Shown: positions 7,889 to 16,062, numbered from the stretch's first letter. The stretch: DNA of 39,433 nt from Candidatus Methylomirabilis sp. (GCF_028716865.1 NZ_JAQUOY010000024.1:1-39433); one strand, 5' to 3'. Made by a program: numbers and translations. Notes: generated by a model from the sequence alone, not told the origin.

Positions 7889-8803
7889 ATGGGTTTCTTC
7901 GGCTCATTATTTGGTGGGGAAGGTGGGAATCCTGCTGATAAGCTCATCGAGGCGTCAAAGTTCGGAGACATTGAAAAAGTCAAGCGCCTGCTGGCTGAAG
8001 GCGCCGATGTGAACGCGAGAGATACGGATGGCTGGACGGCCCTGACACATGCGTCCTGGTATGGGCATACTCGGGTTGTCGATCTGCTACTGAATAAAGG
8101 CGCCGATGTGCATGTAAGGGATAATAAAGGCTCTTCGGTGTTGATCCATGCGTCTTGGAGGGGGCATGTGGAGGTAGTGAAGCTGCTGCTGAATAAAGGG
8201 GCTGATGTGTATGTGCGGAATGAAGATGGCGGAATAGCCATGATGCGTGCGTCTGAGAAAGGGCATGCCGGGGTTGTGGAACTGCTGCTGAATAAAGGCG
8301 CCGATGTGAATGCGAGGGATAAAGACGGCTGGACGGCCCTGATGCGAGCATCCTGGTACGAGCATGCCCCTGTTGTGGAGCTGCTGCTGAATACAGGCGC
8401 TGATGCAAACGTAAGGGATCAGAATGGCGGAACACCCCTGATGCATGCGTCCAAGCACGGGTATGCCGGGGTTGTGGAGCTGCTGTTGAATAGAGGTGTT
8501 GATGTGAATGCCAAGGCGGGTAATGGTGTAACCGCCCTGATGTATGCATCTGAGTACGGGTATGCCGGGGTTGTGGAGCTGCTGTTGAATAAAGGTGCTG
8601 ATGTGAATGCCAAGGCGGGTAATGGCGCGACTGCCCTGATGCTGGCGTCTGGGAATGGGCATGCCAGGGTTGTAGAGGCACTGCTCACTCAAGGCGCTGA
8701 TGTGAAGGCGAAGGACCATGATCGCCAGACGGCCCGGATGTACGCCTCTGCTGGCGGGCATGCCAAGCTGGCTGAGCTGTTGCAGAAGCACGAGATGCGC
8801 TAA
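7889..8803 (+). CDS. Ankyrin-repeat protein, paralogue 5 of 6
   Basis: 304 aa from ATG 7889. GAGGAGGAG ends just upstream, and the block MGFFGSLFGGEGGNPADK aligns with the siblings, so the longer frame from 7844 is rejected. About nine repeats. The last full unit reads HDRQTARMYASAGGHAKLAELL, nearly the same C-cap as paralogue 1, which suggests these two are close relatives or have exchanged ends by gene conversion. Two adjacent units around 8460-8640 share KAGNGVTALM/KAGNGATALM and almost identical DNA. Confidence 0.92.
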   Translation: MGFFGSLFGGEGGNPADKLIEASKFGDIEKVKRLLAEGADVNARDTDGWTALTHASWYGHTRVVDLLLNKGADVHVRDNKGSSVLIHASWRGHVEVVKLLLNKGADVYVRNEDGGIAMMRASEKGHAGVVELLLNKGADVNARDKDGWTALMRASWYEHAPVVELLLNTGADANVRDQNGGTPLMHASKHGYAGVVELLLNRGVDVNAKAGNGVTALMYASEYGYAGVVELLLNKGADVNAKAGNGATALMLASGNGHARVVEALLTQGADVKAKDHDRQTARMYASAGGHAKLAELLQKHEMR

Positions 8804-8923
8804 GATTAAGAGAAACGTTCAGCTTTTAGCGATCAAGAGATAGAGGAATATAGGGTGCTATTTACCTTCGGCCTTCAGCCTGGCGCTGATTACTGATAAC
8901 CATTTTCCAAGAAAGGAGGCACT
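8804..8923. repeat. Repeat-rich spacer between ank5 and ank6
   Basis: 8858-8890 is identical over 33 bases to 5718-5750 in the ank2-ank3 gap. It is flanked by ACGTTCAGCTTTTAGCGATC and by CTGATTACTGATAACC, the diverged arms of the same inverted repeat. Ends with the ribosome site GAAAGGAGG of paralogue 6. Confidence 0.6.
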
Positions 8924-9742
8924 ATGGGTCTCTTCGGACAATTATTTGGTGCGGGAGGTGACAAGCCCGCCAGCAACCTTATCGATGCGGCGAAATATGG
9001 AGAGGTTGATAAAGTCAAGAGCCTGTTAGCTGAAGGCGCCGATGTGAACGCGAAGGATCTGGATGGCTGGACGGCTCTGATGCGTGCATCTTGGCGTGGG
9101 GATGTGGGGATTGCAGAGCTGCTGCTCAATAAGGACGCCGATGTGAACGCGGGTGATAAACAGAACTGGACAGCCCTGATGCATGCGTCTGAGAATGGAC
9201 ATCCAGAGATTGCAAAGCTGCTTCTCAGTAAGAACGCTGATGTGAATGTCAGGGCGAGCAATGGCGCAACGACCCTGATCATCGCGTCTGCCAACGGCCA
9301 TACCGAGATCGTCAAACTTCTGCTCGAGAAGGGGCCCGAAGTGAACGCGCAGGCGAATGATGGCGGGACGGCTCTGATGCGTTCGGCTGCGAACGGGCAT
9401 ACCGATATTGTCACACTGCTGCTCAATAAAGGCGCGGATGTCAACATTAGGGATCGAAAAGGCGAGACGCCGCTGATGCGTACCGCTGCGGAAGGGCAGT
9501 TGGGGCTTGTTACGATGCTGCTCGAGCACGGGGCTGATGTGAACGCGCAGGCGATTAAAGGCGAGACAGCCCTGATGTATGCGGCGTGGTATGGGCGTAT
9601 GGGGGTTGTTAAGCTGCTGCTCAGTCACGGCGCTGATGTGTATCTCAAGGATAGCGTCAAGAATGAGAACGCCAGAGGGTATGCGTACGGGAACGGACAT
9701 GAGGACATCGCGCTGCTGCTGGAGAAGCACGCGGCGCAATGA
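8924..9742 (+). CDS. Ankyrin-repeat protein, paralogue 6 of 6
   Basis: 272 aa, about eight repeats, and the most diverged member. The N-terminal block is MGLFGQLFGAGGDKPASN, and several units use ETPLM or TTLI instead of TALM. The final unit (SVKNENARGYAYGNGHEDIALLLEKH) differs from the caps of the other five. It is the last gene before base composition jumps at the GC-rich island, so it marks the right end of the cluster. No transport signal or catalytic motif is seen. Confidence 0.92.
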   Translation: MGLFGQLFGAGGDKPASNLIDAAKYGEVDKVKSLLAEGADVNAKDLDGWTALMRASWRGDVGIAELLLNKDADVNAGDKQNWTALMHASENGHPEIAKLLLSKNADVNVRASNGATTLIIASANGHTEIVKLLLEKGPEVNAQANDGGTALMRSAANGHTDIVTLLLNKGADVNIRDRKGETPLMRTAAEGQLGLVTMLLEHGADVNAQAIKGETALMYAAWYGRMGVVKLLLSHGADVYLKDSVKNENARGYAYGNGHEDIALLLEKHAAQ

Positions 9743-9830
9743 GAAAAAAGCGCGGATTTTTCCTTGAACTCGATTTAAACTTTCTGATAGTGTGTCAGCC
9801 GCCTCTACTACTATCTCCCATTTGATGCCT

Positions 9831-9862
9831 TCTCCGGTTCTGGCGTCGTGAGACACCGGAGA
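9831..9862. other. Hairpin at the left edge of the GC-rich island
   Basis: Perfect 8-base arms TCTCCGGT (9831-9838) and ACCGGAGA (9855-9862). They lie in the 9743-9944 gap, which also has a weak promoter-like pair (TTGAAC 9764-9769, GATAGT 9786-9791). No T-run follows. Role unknown. Confidence 0.35.
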
Positions 9863-9944
9863 GGGCCGAGCCTGGTGCGACGCACGCAGTCATGCCGCGC
9901 ACCGCGCTCAAAGGGTTCCCAGAAAGACCGGGCAGGAGGAGGCC

Positions 9945-10106
9945 GTGGTTGCACCTGGGCTGGATGCGTTCCGGGTGGCCCGCTTCAAAGTCGCGCTTGA
10001 AGCGAAGGACTGGCTCCGCCTTCTCGAGTACAAGGGTTCCGCCCTCTTCTTCTCGCACACCGGCCCGCACGGTGATGGCGCGCCCCGGCCGCGCCGTGGC
10101 GCTTGA
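9945..10106 (+). pseudogene. cas6-like N-terminal fragment
   Basis: A 53-codon frame opens at GTG 9945 after a strong AGGAGGAGG site (about 9934-9942) and closes at TGA 10104-10106, two bases before ATG 10108 of the next gene. The residues DAFRVARFKVALEAKDWLRL followed by LEYKGSALF resemble the N-terminus of the CRISPR RNA endonuclease Cas6 of the YKGS-x-LRG type. The next stretch, FFSHTGPHGDGAPRPRRGA, does not fit, so the gene breaks off there. No repeats or other cas genes are in the window. The small size makes the identification tentative, but the strong start signals show this was the front of a real gene. It may now serve as a translated leader for the oxidoreductase. Confidence 0.45.
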
Positions 10107-10107
10107 C

Positions 10108-12105
10108 ATGCCCGAGGACCTCAGTCCGAAGTATCAGGTCACCATCCCGAACCACGCTTACTGGCGCCAACAGATCAAGTGCCAGGACGCCTGCCCCGTG
10201 CACACGGACGCCCGCGGCTACGTGAGCGCCATCGCCGACGGCGATCCCGAGCGGGCCTACATCATCGCCCGCGAGCCGAATCCCTTCGCCTCGATTTGCG
10301 GCCGGGTGTGCGCCGCGCCCTGCGAGGCCGCCTGCCGCCGGGGCGACCTCGACGCGCCCGTCGCCATCCGCGCCCTTAAGCGCTTCGTGACCGAGCGCTA
10401 CGGCGTGGAGGCCCCGCTGCGGGCCGACCGGGCCCGCCCGCCGATCGAGGCGACGGGCCTCCACCTGGTGGAGGCGAGCCCGAGCGTCCGGGAGATCCGG
10501 AATGCCGAGGACGCCACCGCCCTGCGGCGAGTCGGCCGGTGTGGGCACGCGGGGACGGGCAAGCGCGTGGCCGTGGTCGGCTCAGGGGTGGCGGGCCTGA
10601 CCTGCGCGCACGACCTGGCCCTGCTCGGGTATCGGGTGACGGTCTTCGAAAAGCAGACGGTCCCCGGTGGGATGCTCATGCTCGGCGTCCCCGAGTACCG
10701 CCTTCCCCGGGACCTGGTGCGGGCGGAGATCCAGGCCATCCTCGACCTGGGTGTGGAGTTGAAGACGAACGCGGCCATCGGACGGGACTTCGCGCTGGCC
10801 GACCTGCGGGCCCAGGGTTTTGAGGCCACGTTTCTGGCCGTCGGGTGTCACAAGGCGCGTGGGCTGCCGATCGAAGGAACCGAACTGGACGGGGTCTTTC
10901 GGGCGGTGGAGTTCCTCCTCAATATCAACCTCGGCTTCAAGGTTGACCTGGGCCGGCGCGTGATCGTGGTGGGCGGCGGGGACGTGGCCATGGACGCGGC
11001 TCGCACCGCCGCCCGCGAGATGGCCGGGGTAGATCTCGTCGGGGCCATGCGCGAGGCCATGGACGTTGCCCGCGAGGCAGTCCGAACGGGCGCCAGTGAG
11101 GTGCGGGTCGTCTGCCTCGAGTCCTGGGAGGAGATGCCGGCCCAGCGCTTCGAGATCGAGGAGGCTCTGGCGGAGGGGCTGACCATCTTCCCGCGCCTCG
11201 GACCGAAGCGCATCGTGGGTCGGGAGGGCAAGGCGGTCGGCTTGGAGACAATTCGCGTAAGCCGGGTCTTCGACGAGCAGCGACGCTTCAGCCCCCAGTT
11301 CGTGGAAGGGACGGAGCAAGTGATGTCCGCCGACTCGATCATCCTGGCCATCGGGCAGGCGCCGGACCTGGCCTTCCTTAATCCGGAGGATGGCGTCGCA
11401 GTCACCCCCCGCCAGACGATCCAGGTGGACCCGGCCACGCTGGCCACCAGCGCGCCCGGGGTGTACGCCGGCGGCGATGCGGCGTTCGGCCCGCGCATTT
11501 TCATCGAGGGTGTCGCCAACGGACATCGCGCAGCCCGCTCCATCCACGAATATCTGAGCGGCCGGCGTCTCGCCCCCTCGACCCTGGAGGAGTGGGTCCG
11601 CCTCGATCACGGCCGCCAGGTCCTGCGGGGAGAGGCCGGGACCGAGCCGGCCTTACCGCGCGTGTATCCCGGCTACCGGGCGACGCCGCGCCACGAACCG
11701 CCAGGCCTGCCCATCGACCGACGCATCGGGATCGCCGAAGTGGAGCTGAAGTACCCGGACCCCGAAGCGCAGGCTCAGGCACGGCGCTGCGTCCGGTGCG
11801 GGATCCACACGATCTTCGACGGCACAAAGTGCATCCTGTGCGGCGGGTGCGTGGATGTCTGTCCTGAGTACTGCCTGCGCATGGTGCCTATAGATCGGCT
11901 CGCCGGCGACGACGCCGTGACGTCCCTCGCTGAATCCTTCATCGGCTCTCCACAATCCGCAACCCCCGTCGCGGCCTCAGTCGCGACCGCGATGCTCATG
12001 GATGCGACCCGCTGCATCCGCTGCGCCCTGTGCGCGATGCGGTGTCCCACGGGCGCCATCAGCATGGAGGCGTTTCGCTATGCCGAAACCTGGATCCTCG
12101 CCTGA
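10108..12105 (+). CDS. GltD-like FAD/NAD(P)-binding Fe-S oxidoreductase of a bc-type complex
   Basis: 665 aa. An N-terminal cysteine-rich Fe-S domain (CQDACPVH at about residues 30-37, then CGRVCAAPCEAAC) is of the kind that opens glutamate synthase small subunit and NfnB-like proteins. An FAD-binding GSGVAGL follows, then a second Rossmann motif GGGDVAMDAA for NAD(P)H. The C-terminal ferredoxin-like region has CVRCG, CILCGGCVDVCPEYC and CIRCALCAMRCPTGAI. No glutamate synthase large subunit is nearby; the next genes encode Rieske, cytochrome b and cytochrome c. This suggests electron exchange between NAD(P)H and the quinol complex. I prefer ATG 10108 (MPEDLSPKYQ). ATG 10075 is possible, and the frame upstream of it overlaps the cas6-like fragment. 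The stop overlaps the Rieske gene by 26 bases. Confidence 0.85.
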   Translation: MPEDLSPKYQVTIPNHAYWRQQIKCQDACPVHTDARGYVSAIADGDPERAYIIAREPNPFASICGRVCAAPCEAACRRGDLDAPVAIRALKRFVTERYGVEAPLRADRARPPIEATGLHLVEASPSVREIRNAEDATALRRVGRCGHAGTGKRVAVVGSGVAGLTCAHDLALLGYRVTVFEKQTVPGGMLMLGVPEYRLPRDLVRAEIQAILDLGVELKTNAAIGRDFALADLRAQGFEATFLAVGCHKARGLPIEGTELDGVFRAVEFLLNINLGFKVDLGRRVIVVGGGDVAMDAARTAAREMAGVDLVGAMREAMDVAREAVRTGASEVRVVCLESWEEMPAQRFEIEEALAEGLTIFPRLGPKRIVGREGKAVGLETIRVSRVFDEQRRFSPQFVEGTEQVMSADSIILAIGQAPDLAFLNPEDGVAVTPRQTIQVDPATLATSAPGVYAGGDAAFGPRIFIEGVANGHRAARSIHEYLSGRRLAPSTLEEWVRLDHGRQVLRGEAGTEPALPRVYPGYRATPRHEPPGLPIDRRIGIAEVELKYPDPEAQAQARRCVRCGIHTIFDGTKCILCGGCVDVCPEYCLRMVPIDRLAGDDAVTSLAESFIGSPQSATPVAASVATAMLMDATRCIRCALCAMRCPTGAISMEAFRYAETWILA

Positions 12106-12598
12106 GTCGAGAGACAACAGTCCGGACGAGGGGCGGATCTCGCGCCGAGTCCTGCTGGGGACAGGCTGGTGCGGGTTCCTGCTGTCCATCGTGGGCCCTG
12201 CCCTGGCCAACATCCGCTTCCTCTTCCCCAACGTGGTGTACGAAGGCCCCACACTGCTCAAGGTGGGACGCCCGGAGGACTACGCGTCGGGAACGATCAC
12301 GTTCCTGGATGAGCAACGGCTCTTCATCATGCGAGACGCCGAGGGGCTCCGAGCGCTGTCGGCCATCTGCACGCACTTGCGGTGCACCACCGGGCCCTTC
12401 GTGCCGCCGACCGCCGAGTGGAGGGAGGCCCACTCGCGCTGCCCGTGCCACGGCAGCGTCTTCGCCAAGGACGGCCGGGTCCTCCAGGGACCGGCCCCAC
12501 GGCCCCTCGATTTCTATCGGGTTAGCCTCGCCCCGGACGGCCGCCTCGTGGTCGACACGGCCGCCGTCGTGGACAAGGGGGATGTCCTGAAGGTGTAG
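12080..12598 (+). CDS. Rieske [2Fe-2S] protein of the GC-rich bc cluster
   Basis: 172 aa. The cluster-binding boxes are CTHLRC (residues 97-102) and CPCHGS (121-126), with the two Cys and two His ligands intact. An N-terminal [10 protein letters not shown] at 21-30 followed by a hydrophobic stretch is a twin-arginine-type uncleaved anchor, so the head lies on the periplasmic side. It takes one electron from quinol and passes it to a c-type haem. ATG 12080 lies inside the end of the oxidoreductase gene and has GGAGG about 10 bases upstream, so the two are translationally coupled. A longer in-frame start at 12002 would add a low-complexity leader and is unlikely. Confidence 0.92.
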   Translation: MPKPGSSPESRDNSPDEGRISRRVLLGTGWCGFLLSIVGPALANIRFLFPNVVYEGPTLLKVGRPEDYASGTITFLDEQRLFIMRDAEGLRALSAICTHLRCTTGPFVPPTAEWREAHSRCPCHGSVFAKDGRVLQGPAPRPLDFYRVSLAPDGRLVVDTAAVVDKGDVLKV

Positions 12599-12702
12599 GC
12601 AAGAGGCCGAAGGCAAGCGCGAGGCCATCATCGCTTCGGTGTATCGCCGTCGGGAGACGGCTCCTACCCGGACCACCCGGAACTCAGGTGTTCTTGGGAG
12701 CC

Positions 12703-14184
12703 ATGATGACAGACGGATGGACGAGCGGGATTATCGGTCGCGTGACTGCGAGCCGGCTGTGGAAGTCGGTCTTTCGGCACGGCTATCCGGCCACGGATCT
12801 GGACCGGATGGCCACCATGTTCACCAACTTCTTCCTCCACCTCCTCCCGGCCAAGGTCCATCCGAACAGCCTACGCCTCACCTACACCTGGGCTCTGGGG
12901 ATGGTCACCTTCTACCTCATGGTCATCCTGTTCGTGACCGGCTTTCTCCTGATGTTCTTTTACATCCCGGTCACGGACCTGGCCTACCACAACATGAAGG
13001 ACCTCCAGTTCGCCGTCTCCTTCGGCCTCCTCCTTCGCAACATGCACCGCTGGGCGGCCCACGGGATGGTGGCGCTGGTATTCCTCCACATGAGCCGCGT
13101 CTTCTACACAGCCTCGTACCGCCCGCCTCGAGAGTTCAACTGGATCCTGGGTGTCCTCCTCTGGCTGGTGACGCTGTTCCTCAGCTTCACGGGGTACCTC
13201 CTCCCGTGGGACCAGCTCGCCTTCTGGGCCATCACCGTGGGTACGAGCATCGCCGGCTACCCCCCCTGGATCGGAGAGACCATCCGGACCCTGATGCTCG
13301 GCGGCCATCAGGTCGGCCAGGGCGCCCTGCTGCGCTTCTATGTGCTCCACGTCGCGATCCTTCCCGCGGTGCTCTGCCTCCTGGTGGCGATCCACTTCTG
13401 GCGGGTGCGGAAGGACGGCGGCCTTTCTCGGCCGGAGGGCCCGGCGCCGAAGCGCACCGCCATCCTGGGCGCCGAGGGGCGGTTCGTCCCTGGGCCTCAG
13501 AAGACCTATACCTTGATGGAGGTCGTGCGCGGAACCTCGCCGATGGTGGGGGCACAGAGGCCGGAGGACGAGGTCCCCGCCTGGCCCCACCTCCTCTTCC
13601 GGTTGGTCGTTCTCTTCCAGGTCGTGCTGGGCGTTGTCGTCCTCCTGGCCATCTTTTTTGACGCTCCCCTGGAAGAACTGGCCAACCCCACGCACCCGCC
13701 GAACCCGGCCAAGGCGCCTTGGTACTTCCTGGGCCTGCAGGAGCTGGTAAGCTACTCGGCCCTGGTGGGGGGCGTGGTGATCCCCGGCCTCCTGGTCCTG
13801 GGTCTGATGGGCATCCCGTACATCGACCGTGCGCGGGAGGGGGAGGGGATATGGTTCACGTCGGCCAGGGGGAAGCGGATCGCGGCATGGTCTTTCGTGG
13901 GAACGATCCCGTACACCATGGGCCTCCTGTTCCTGAACGCTCGCTTCGGCGTGCGGCGATTCTCCCCCGAAGCCCCGCAGGGGGTCGTGGACCTGCTCAA
14001 CCCGGCCACGCTGCTCCTGGCTGCCATCGTCGCCTTCTCGGTCATCGTCGGCTGGCGTACCGGCTCGCGCCGGATGGCGGCCATCGCCCTCTTCTCGGCC
14101 TTTGTCTCGGCCTACGTGCTCCTAATGATCATCGGGACGTGCTTTCGCGGTCCAAACTGGGACTGGGCGCTGCCATGGCGTTGA
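12703..14184 (+). CDS. Cytochrome b (b6/subunit IV fused) of the GC-rich bc cluster
   Basis: About 493 aa, multi-spanning. Haem ligands are H115 and H129 (13 residues between) and H216 and H231 (14 between). The 14-residue second spacing is that of cytochrome b6 rather than mitochondrial b. The quinol-site PEWY motif is altered to APWY (338-341). The C-terminal third adds helices beyond a plain subunit IV (to WDWALPWR). GGGAG at 12696-12700 fits ATG 12703 or 12706, while an in-frame GTG at 12688 has no ribosome site. A large overlapping frame at 12639-13661 is only a GC-driven shadow. It follows the Rieske gene and should form the quinol-oxidising core. Confidence 0.92.
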   Translation: MMTDGWTSGIIGRVTASRLWKSVFRHGYPATDLDRMATMFTNFFLHLLPAKVHPNSLRLTYTWALGMVTFYLMVILFVTGFLLMFFYIPVTDLAYHNMKDLQFAVSFGLLLRNMHRWAAHGMVALVFLHMSRVFYTASYRPPREFNWILGVLLWLVTLFLSFTGYLLPWDQLAFWAITVGTSIAGYPPWIGETIRTLMLGGHQVGQGALLRFYVLHVAILPAVLCLLVAIHFWRVRKDGGLSRPEGPAPKRTAILGAEGRFVPGPQKTYTLMEVVRGTSPMVGAQRPEDEVPAWPHLLFRLVVLFQVVLGVVVLLAIFFDAPLEELANPTHPPNPAKAPWYFLGLQELVSYSALVGGVVIPGLLVLGLMGIPYIDRAREGEGIWFTSARGKRIAAWSFVGTIPYTMGLLFLNARFGVRRFSPEAPQGVVDLLNPATLLLAAIVAFSVIVGWRTGSRRMAAIALFSAFVSAYVLLMIIGTCFRGPNWDWALPWR

Positions 14185-14222
14185 GAGCACCTGGTGTGGA
14201 CTAGCGGGAAGAGAGGCAGGGG

Positions 14223-15014
14223 ATGAGCCGGCGCTGGGTGTGGGCCTTCGCTGTGTTGGGCGTCTTCAACGGGCTCCTCTTTTTAGTTGCCCTCTGGCGC
14301 GACTATGACCGGGATTGGAAGCGCTACCAGACGGCCTTCTTCGCCCTCGAGGGCCGCAAGGCGCGGACGGCCCGGGAGGAAGAGGCCGTGAAGGCCCGCC
14401 GGCACGAGTTCATCCAGGTCGCCGTGGCGGGGACCGCGAGGGTGGACCGGTGCATGATGTGCCACCTCGGCATCGAGGATCAGCGGTTTGCCGACGCGCC
14501 GCAGCCGTTCCGGACCCACCCGGAGATCCCGAGACATCCCTTCGAACGCTTCGGGTGTACCGTCTGCCACGGGGGGCAGGACATGGCCACCACGAAGGCC
14601 GATGCCCACGGGCGCGTCCCGTTTTGGGGGGAGCCGCTGCTGGAGGAGGAGTACCGCCAGGCTGCCTGCGGTGGCTGCCACCTCGGCGCCGACGTACCGG
14701 GCGCGCCGCTGCTGGCGCAGGGGCGGCAACTCTACCCCCAGCAGCCCTGCGTCGGGTGCCACCGGATCCGTGGCGTGGGCGGGGTGGTCGGGCCAGACCT
14801 CACGTTCGTGGGGAGCCGCAAGCACGACCCCGAATGGTACCTGCGACACTTCAAGGATCCGCAGGCCACGGTGCCTGGCTCGACCATGCCCTCCTTCAAA
14901 CACCTGCCGGAGGCGGAGTTGAAGGCGTTGACGGTCTACATGCTGAGCCTGCGCGAGATGCCGTCGGCCCTCCTTCCGGCGCCCAGGACAGCGGCAGCCT
15001 CTGAGACGCGATGA
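14223..15014 (+). CDS. Membrane-anchored tetraheme cytochrome c of the bc cluster
   Basis: 263 aa with one N-terminal helix (residues 7-25), then a periplasmic domain with four CxxCH haem sites: CMMCH (77), CTVCH (112), CGGCH (149) and CVGCH (176). The last site sits in a class-I-like fold (CVGCHRIRGVGGVVGPDLT) with a likely axial methionine in STMPSF (M222). The first two haems lie in an extra N-terminal part. It probably stands in for cytochrome c1 and accepts electrons from the Rieske head. ATG 14223 follows GAGAGGCAGGGG, 38 bases after cytochrome b. Base composition is as GC-rich as its partners. Confidence 0.92.
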   Translation: MSRRWVWAFAVLGVFNGLLFLVALWRDYDRDWKRYQTAFFALEGRKARTAREEEAVKARRHEFIQVAVAGTARVDRCMMCHLGIEDQRFADAPQPFRTHPEIPRHPFERFGCTVCHGGQDMATTKADAHGRVPFWGEPLLEEEYRQAACGGCHLGADVPGAPLLAQGRQLYPQQPCVGCHRIRGVGGVVGPDLTFVGSRKHDPEWYLRHFKDPQATVPGSTMPSFKHLPEAELKALTVYMLSLREMPSALLPAPRTAAASETR

Positions 15015-15236
15015 TGGCTTCTATTCCGCTCACCGCTTGAATACGGGCGCCTCAGCGCTCATCTTGTGCGCAGACACGCTGGATTGGAGCGACGGTTGCT
15101 CGCATCGGCGCATCGTCACGCATCGTCGGCGCGTCCCGTGCGCTCGGTCGAATCGCTGGTTATGTGACCGATCCAACTACGCCCAAATCCTAACCGACTC
15201 AATCAACTACTGCTACATGATTTCCCACAACTGAAC
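15015..15236. other. Non-coding right edge of the GC-rich island
   Basis: The high GC content carries on past the cytochrome stop and drops near 15170. Short GCATCG-type words repeat around 15100-15135. I see no convincing gene: the frame at 15037-15234 lacks a ribosome site and resembles nothing. Confidence 0.4.
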
Positions 15237-15265
15237 TTTACGCATGGCATCTTTTCTGCCATAAT
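15237..15265 (+). promoter_or_regulatory. Promoter and operator of the MazEF-type pair
   Basis: TTTACG (15237-15242), 17 bases, CATAAT (15260-15265). The inverted repeat ATGGCA (15244-15249) / TGCCAT (15257-15262) overlaps the spacer and -10 box, which is where an autoregulating toxin-antitoxin repressor would bind. AGGAGG follows at 15273-15278. Confidence 0.55.
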
Positions 15266-15285
15266 TCCTGTCAGGAGGATAGACC

Positions 15286-15573
15286 ATGTCCAAGACGGAT
15301 ATGAAGAACCTGCACGTACCCTTGCCACAACCGCTGTATCAGCGCCTCCGCGCAGAAGCCAAACGCGAGAACCGACCGGCCACAGTCTTGGTCCGTGAGG
15401 CGATCGATCTCTGGCTTACCGAGCAGTACCGGGCCTCCGTACACGACGAGATTGCCTCCTACGCGCGAACAGTCGCGGGGACCTCTGACGATCTCGATCC
15501 GGACTTGGAAGCGGCAAGCGTTGAGCGCTTGGTGGATACCGTGGAGAACTCCGAGCGAGTTACGGACCAGTGA
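15286..15573 (+). CDS. Antitoxin of MazEF-type pair (ribbon-helix-helix-like)
   Basis: 95 aa. The N-terminal half (KNLHVPLPQPLYQRLRAEAKRENRPATVLVREAIDLWL) has the strand-helix-helix pattern of CopG/RHH DNA-binding proteins. The acidic C-terminal half (TSDDLDPDLEAASVERLVD) would wrap the toxin. It should repress its own promoter. AGGAGG lies eight bases before ATG 15286, and the stop overlaps the toxin start by four bases (GTGA), the usual layout for antitoxin-first operons. Confidence 0.85.
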   Translation: MSKTDMKNLHVPLPQPLYQRLRAEAKRENRPATVLVREAIDLWLTEQYRASVHDEIASYARTVAGTSDDLDPDLEAASVERLVDTVENSERVTDQ

Positions 15574-15917
15574 AGCGAGGCGAGGTGTATTGGGCCAGCC
15601 TTTCCCCACGGTCCGGATCCGAACAACAAGGCGCTCGGCCGGTCATCGTCGTGTCGCACGATGCGTTCAACCAGACCCCAGGGTGGCGATCCGTCATTGT
15701 GGTCCCCGTTTCCACAGCCGGCTCCCAGGCGCGACGTGGACCGACCGCCGTATCGCTCCCGGCAGGAACAGGCGGCCTGAAGAAAGATAGCGTCGCGCTT
15801 TGCCACCAAGTAACGACGCTTGATCGAAGCAAGTTGACCTCGCTTGCCGGGGTACTTCCACCCGAACTCCTCGCCCAAGTCGGCGACGGTTTAAGAATCG
15901 CACAGGATCTGCCGTAG
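15570..15917 (+). CDS. MazF/PemK-family mRNA interferase toxin
   Basis: 115 aa starting at GTG 15570. Family features: the opening strand KRGEVYWASL, RPVIVVSHDAFN with the conserved R23, VIVVPVSTA with T49, and the later strand SVALCHQVTTLDRSKL. MazF-type toxins cut RNA at short sequences and halt growth when the antitoxin is degraded. The length is normal and catalytic residues are present, so it looks intact. It sits between a respiratory island and an integron cassette, a typical place for a stabilising addiction pair. Confidence 0.9.
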   Translation: MKRGEVYWASLSPRSGSEQQGARPVIVVSHDAFNQTPGWRSVIVVPVSTAGSQARRGPTAVSLPAGTGGLKKDSVALCHQVTTLDRSKLTSLAGVLPPELLAQVGDGLRIAQDLP

Positions 15918-15939
15918 CCAACCACAAGACGATCTCCGG

Positions 15940-16062
15940 TCATACAACGATTTGGGCGAGCCGCCCGAGGCAGCGCACCCCGCGGCCATCCGCTTCGATC
16001 CGGCGCCAGAGTCGTCCCCCGACATAGCCAGTGACGCCCGTGACGAGAACGAGACCGCTCAT
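15940..16062 (-). pseudogene. Truncated NAD-dependent epimerase/NmrA-like fragment
   Basis: About 40 residues beginning MSGLVLVTGVTGYVGGRLW, the start of an extended short-chain dehydrogenase with its TGxxGxxG nucleotide-binding loop. The frame loses similarity after VRCLGR and stops at 15940, where a full gene would continue for 250 or more residues. It lies on the same strand as, and directly downstream of, the attC of the integron cassette, so cassette insertion or loss may have broken it. Confidence 0.6.

Noticed and set aside
4049-9447. Long open frames on the minus strand across all ankyrin genes
   Set aside because: They mirror the 33-codon period of the plus-strand repeats, lack ribosome sites and change length with repeat number, so they are shadows of repetitive coding DNA.
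9743-9790. Terminator after the ankyrin cluster (AAAAAAGCGCGGATTTTT)
   Set aside because: Only the A and T runs pair, with no GC-rich stem, so termination is unlikely by this sequence alone.
9892-10107. N-terminal extension of the oxidoreductase
   Set aside because: Residues are low-complexity Arg/Pro/Ser without similarity to the family. The region is better explained by the cas6-like frame with its strong ribosome site.
12639-13661. 340-codon plus-strand frame rich in Pro, Gly and Arg
   Set aside because: It overlaps cytochrome b in another frame. Its composition is what GC-rich shadows give, and no motif is present.
15037-15234. 65-codon frame between the cytochrome and MazEF
   Set aside because: No ribosome site and no recognisable protein, and it crosses the composition boundary.
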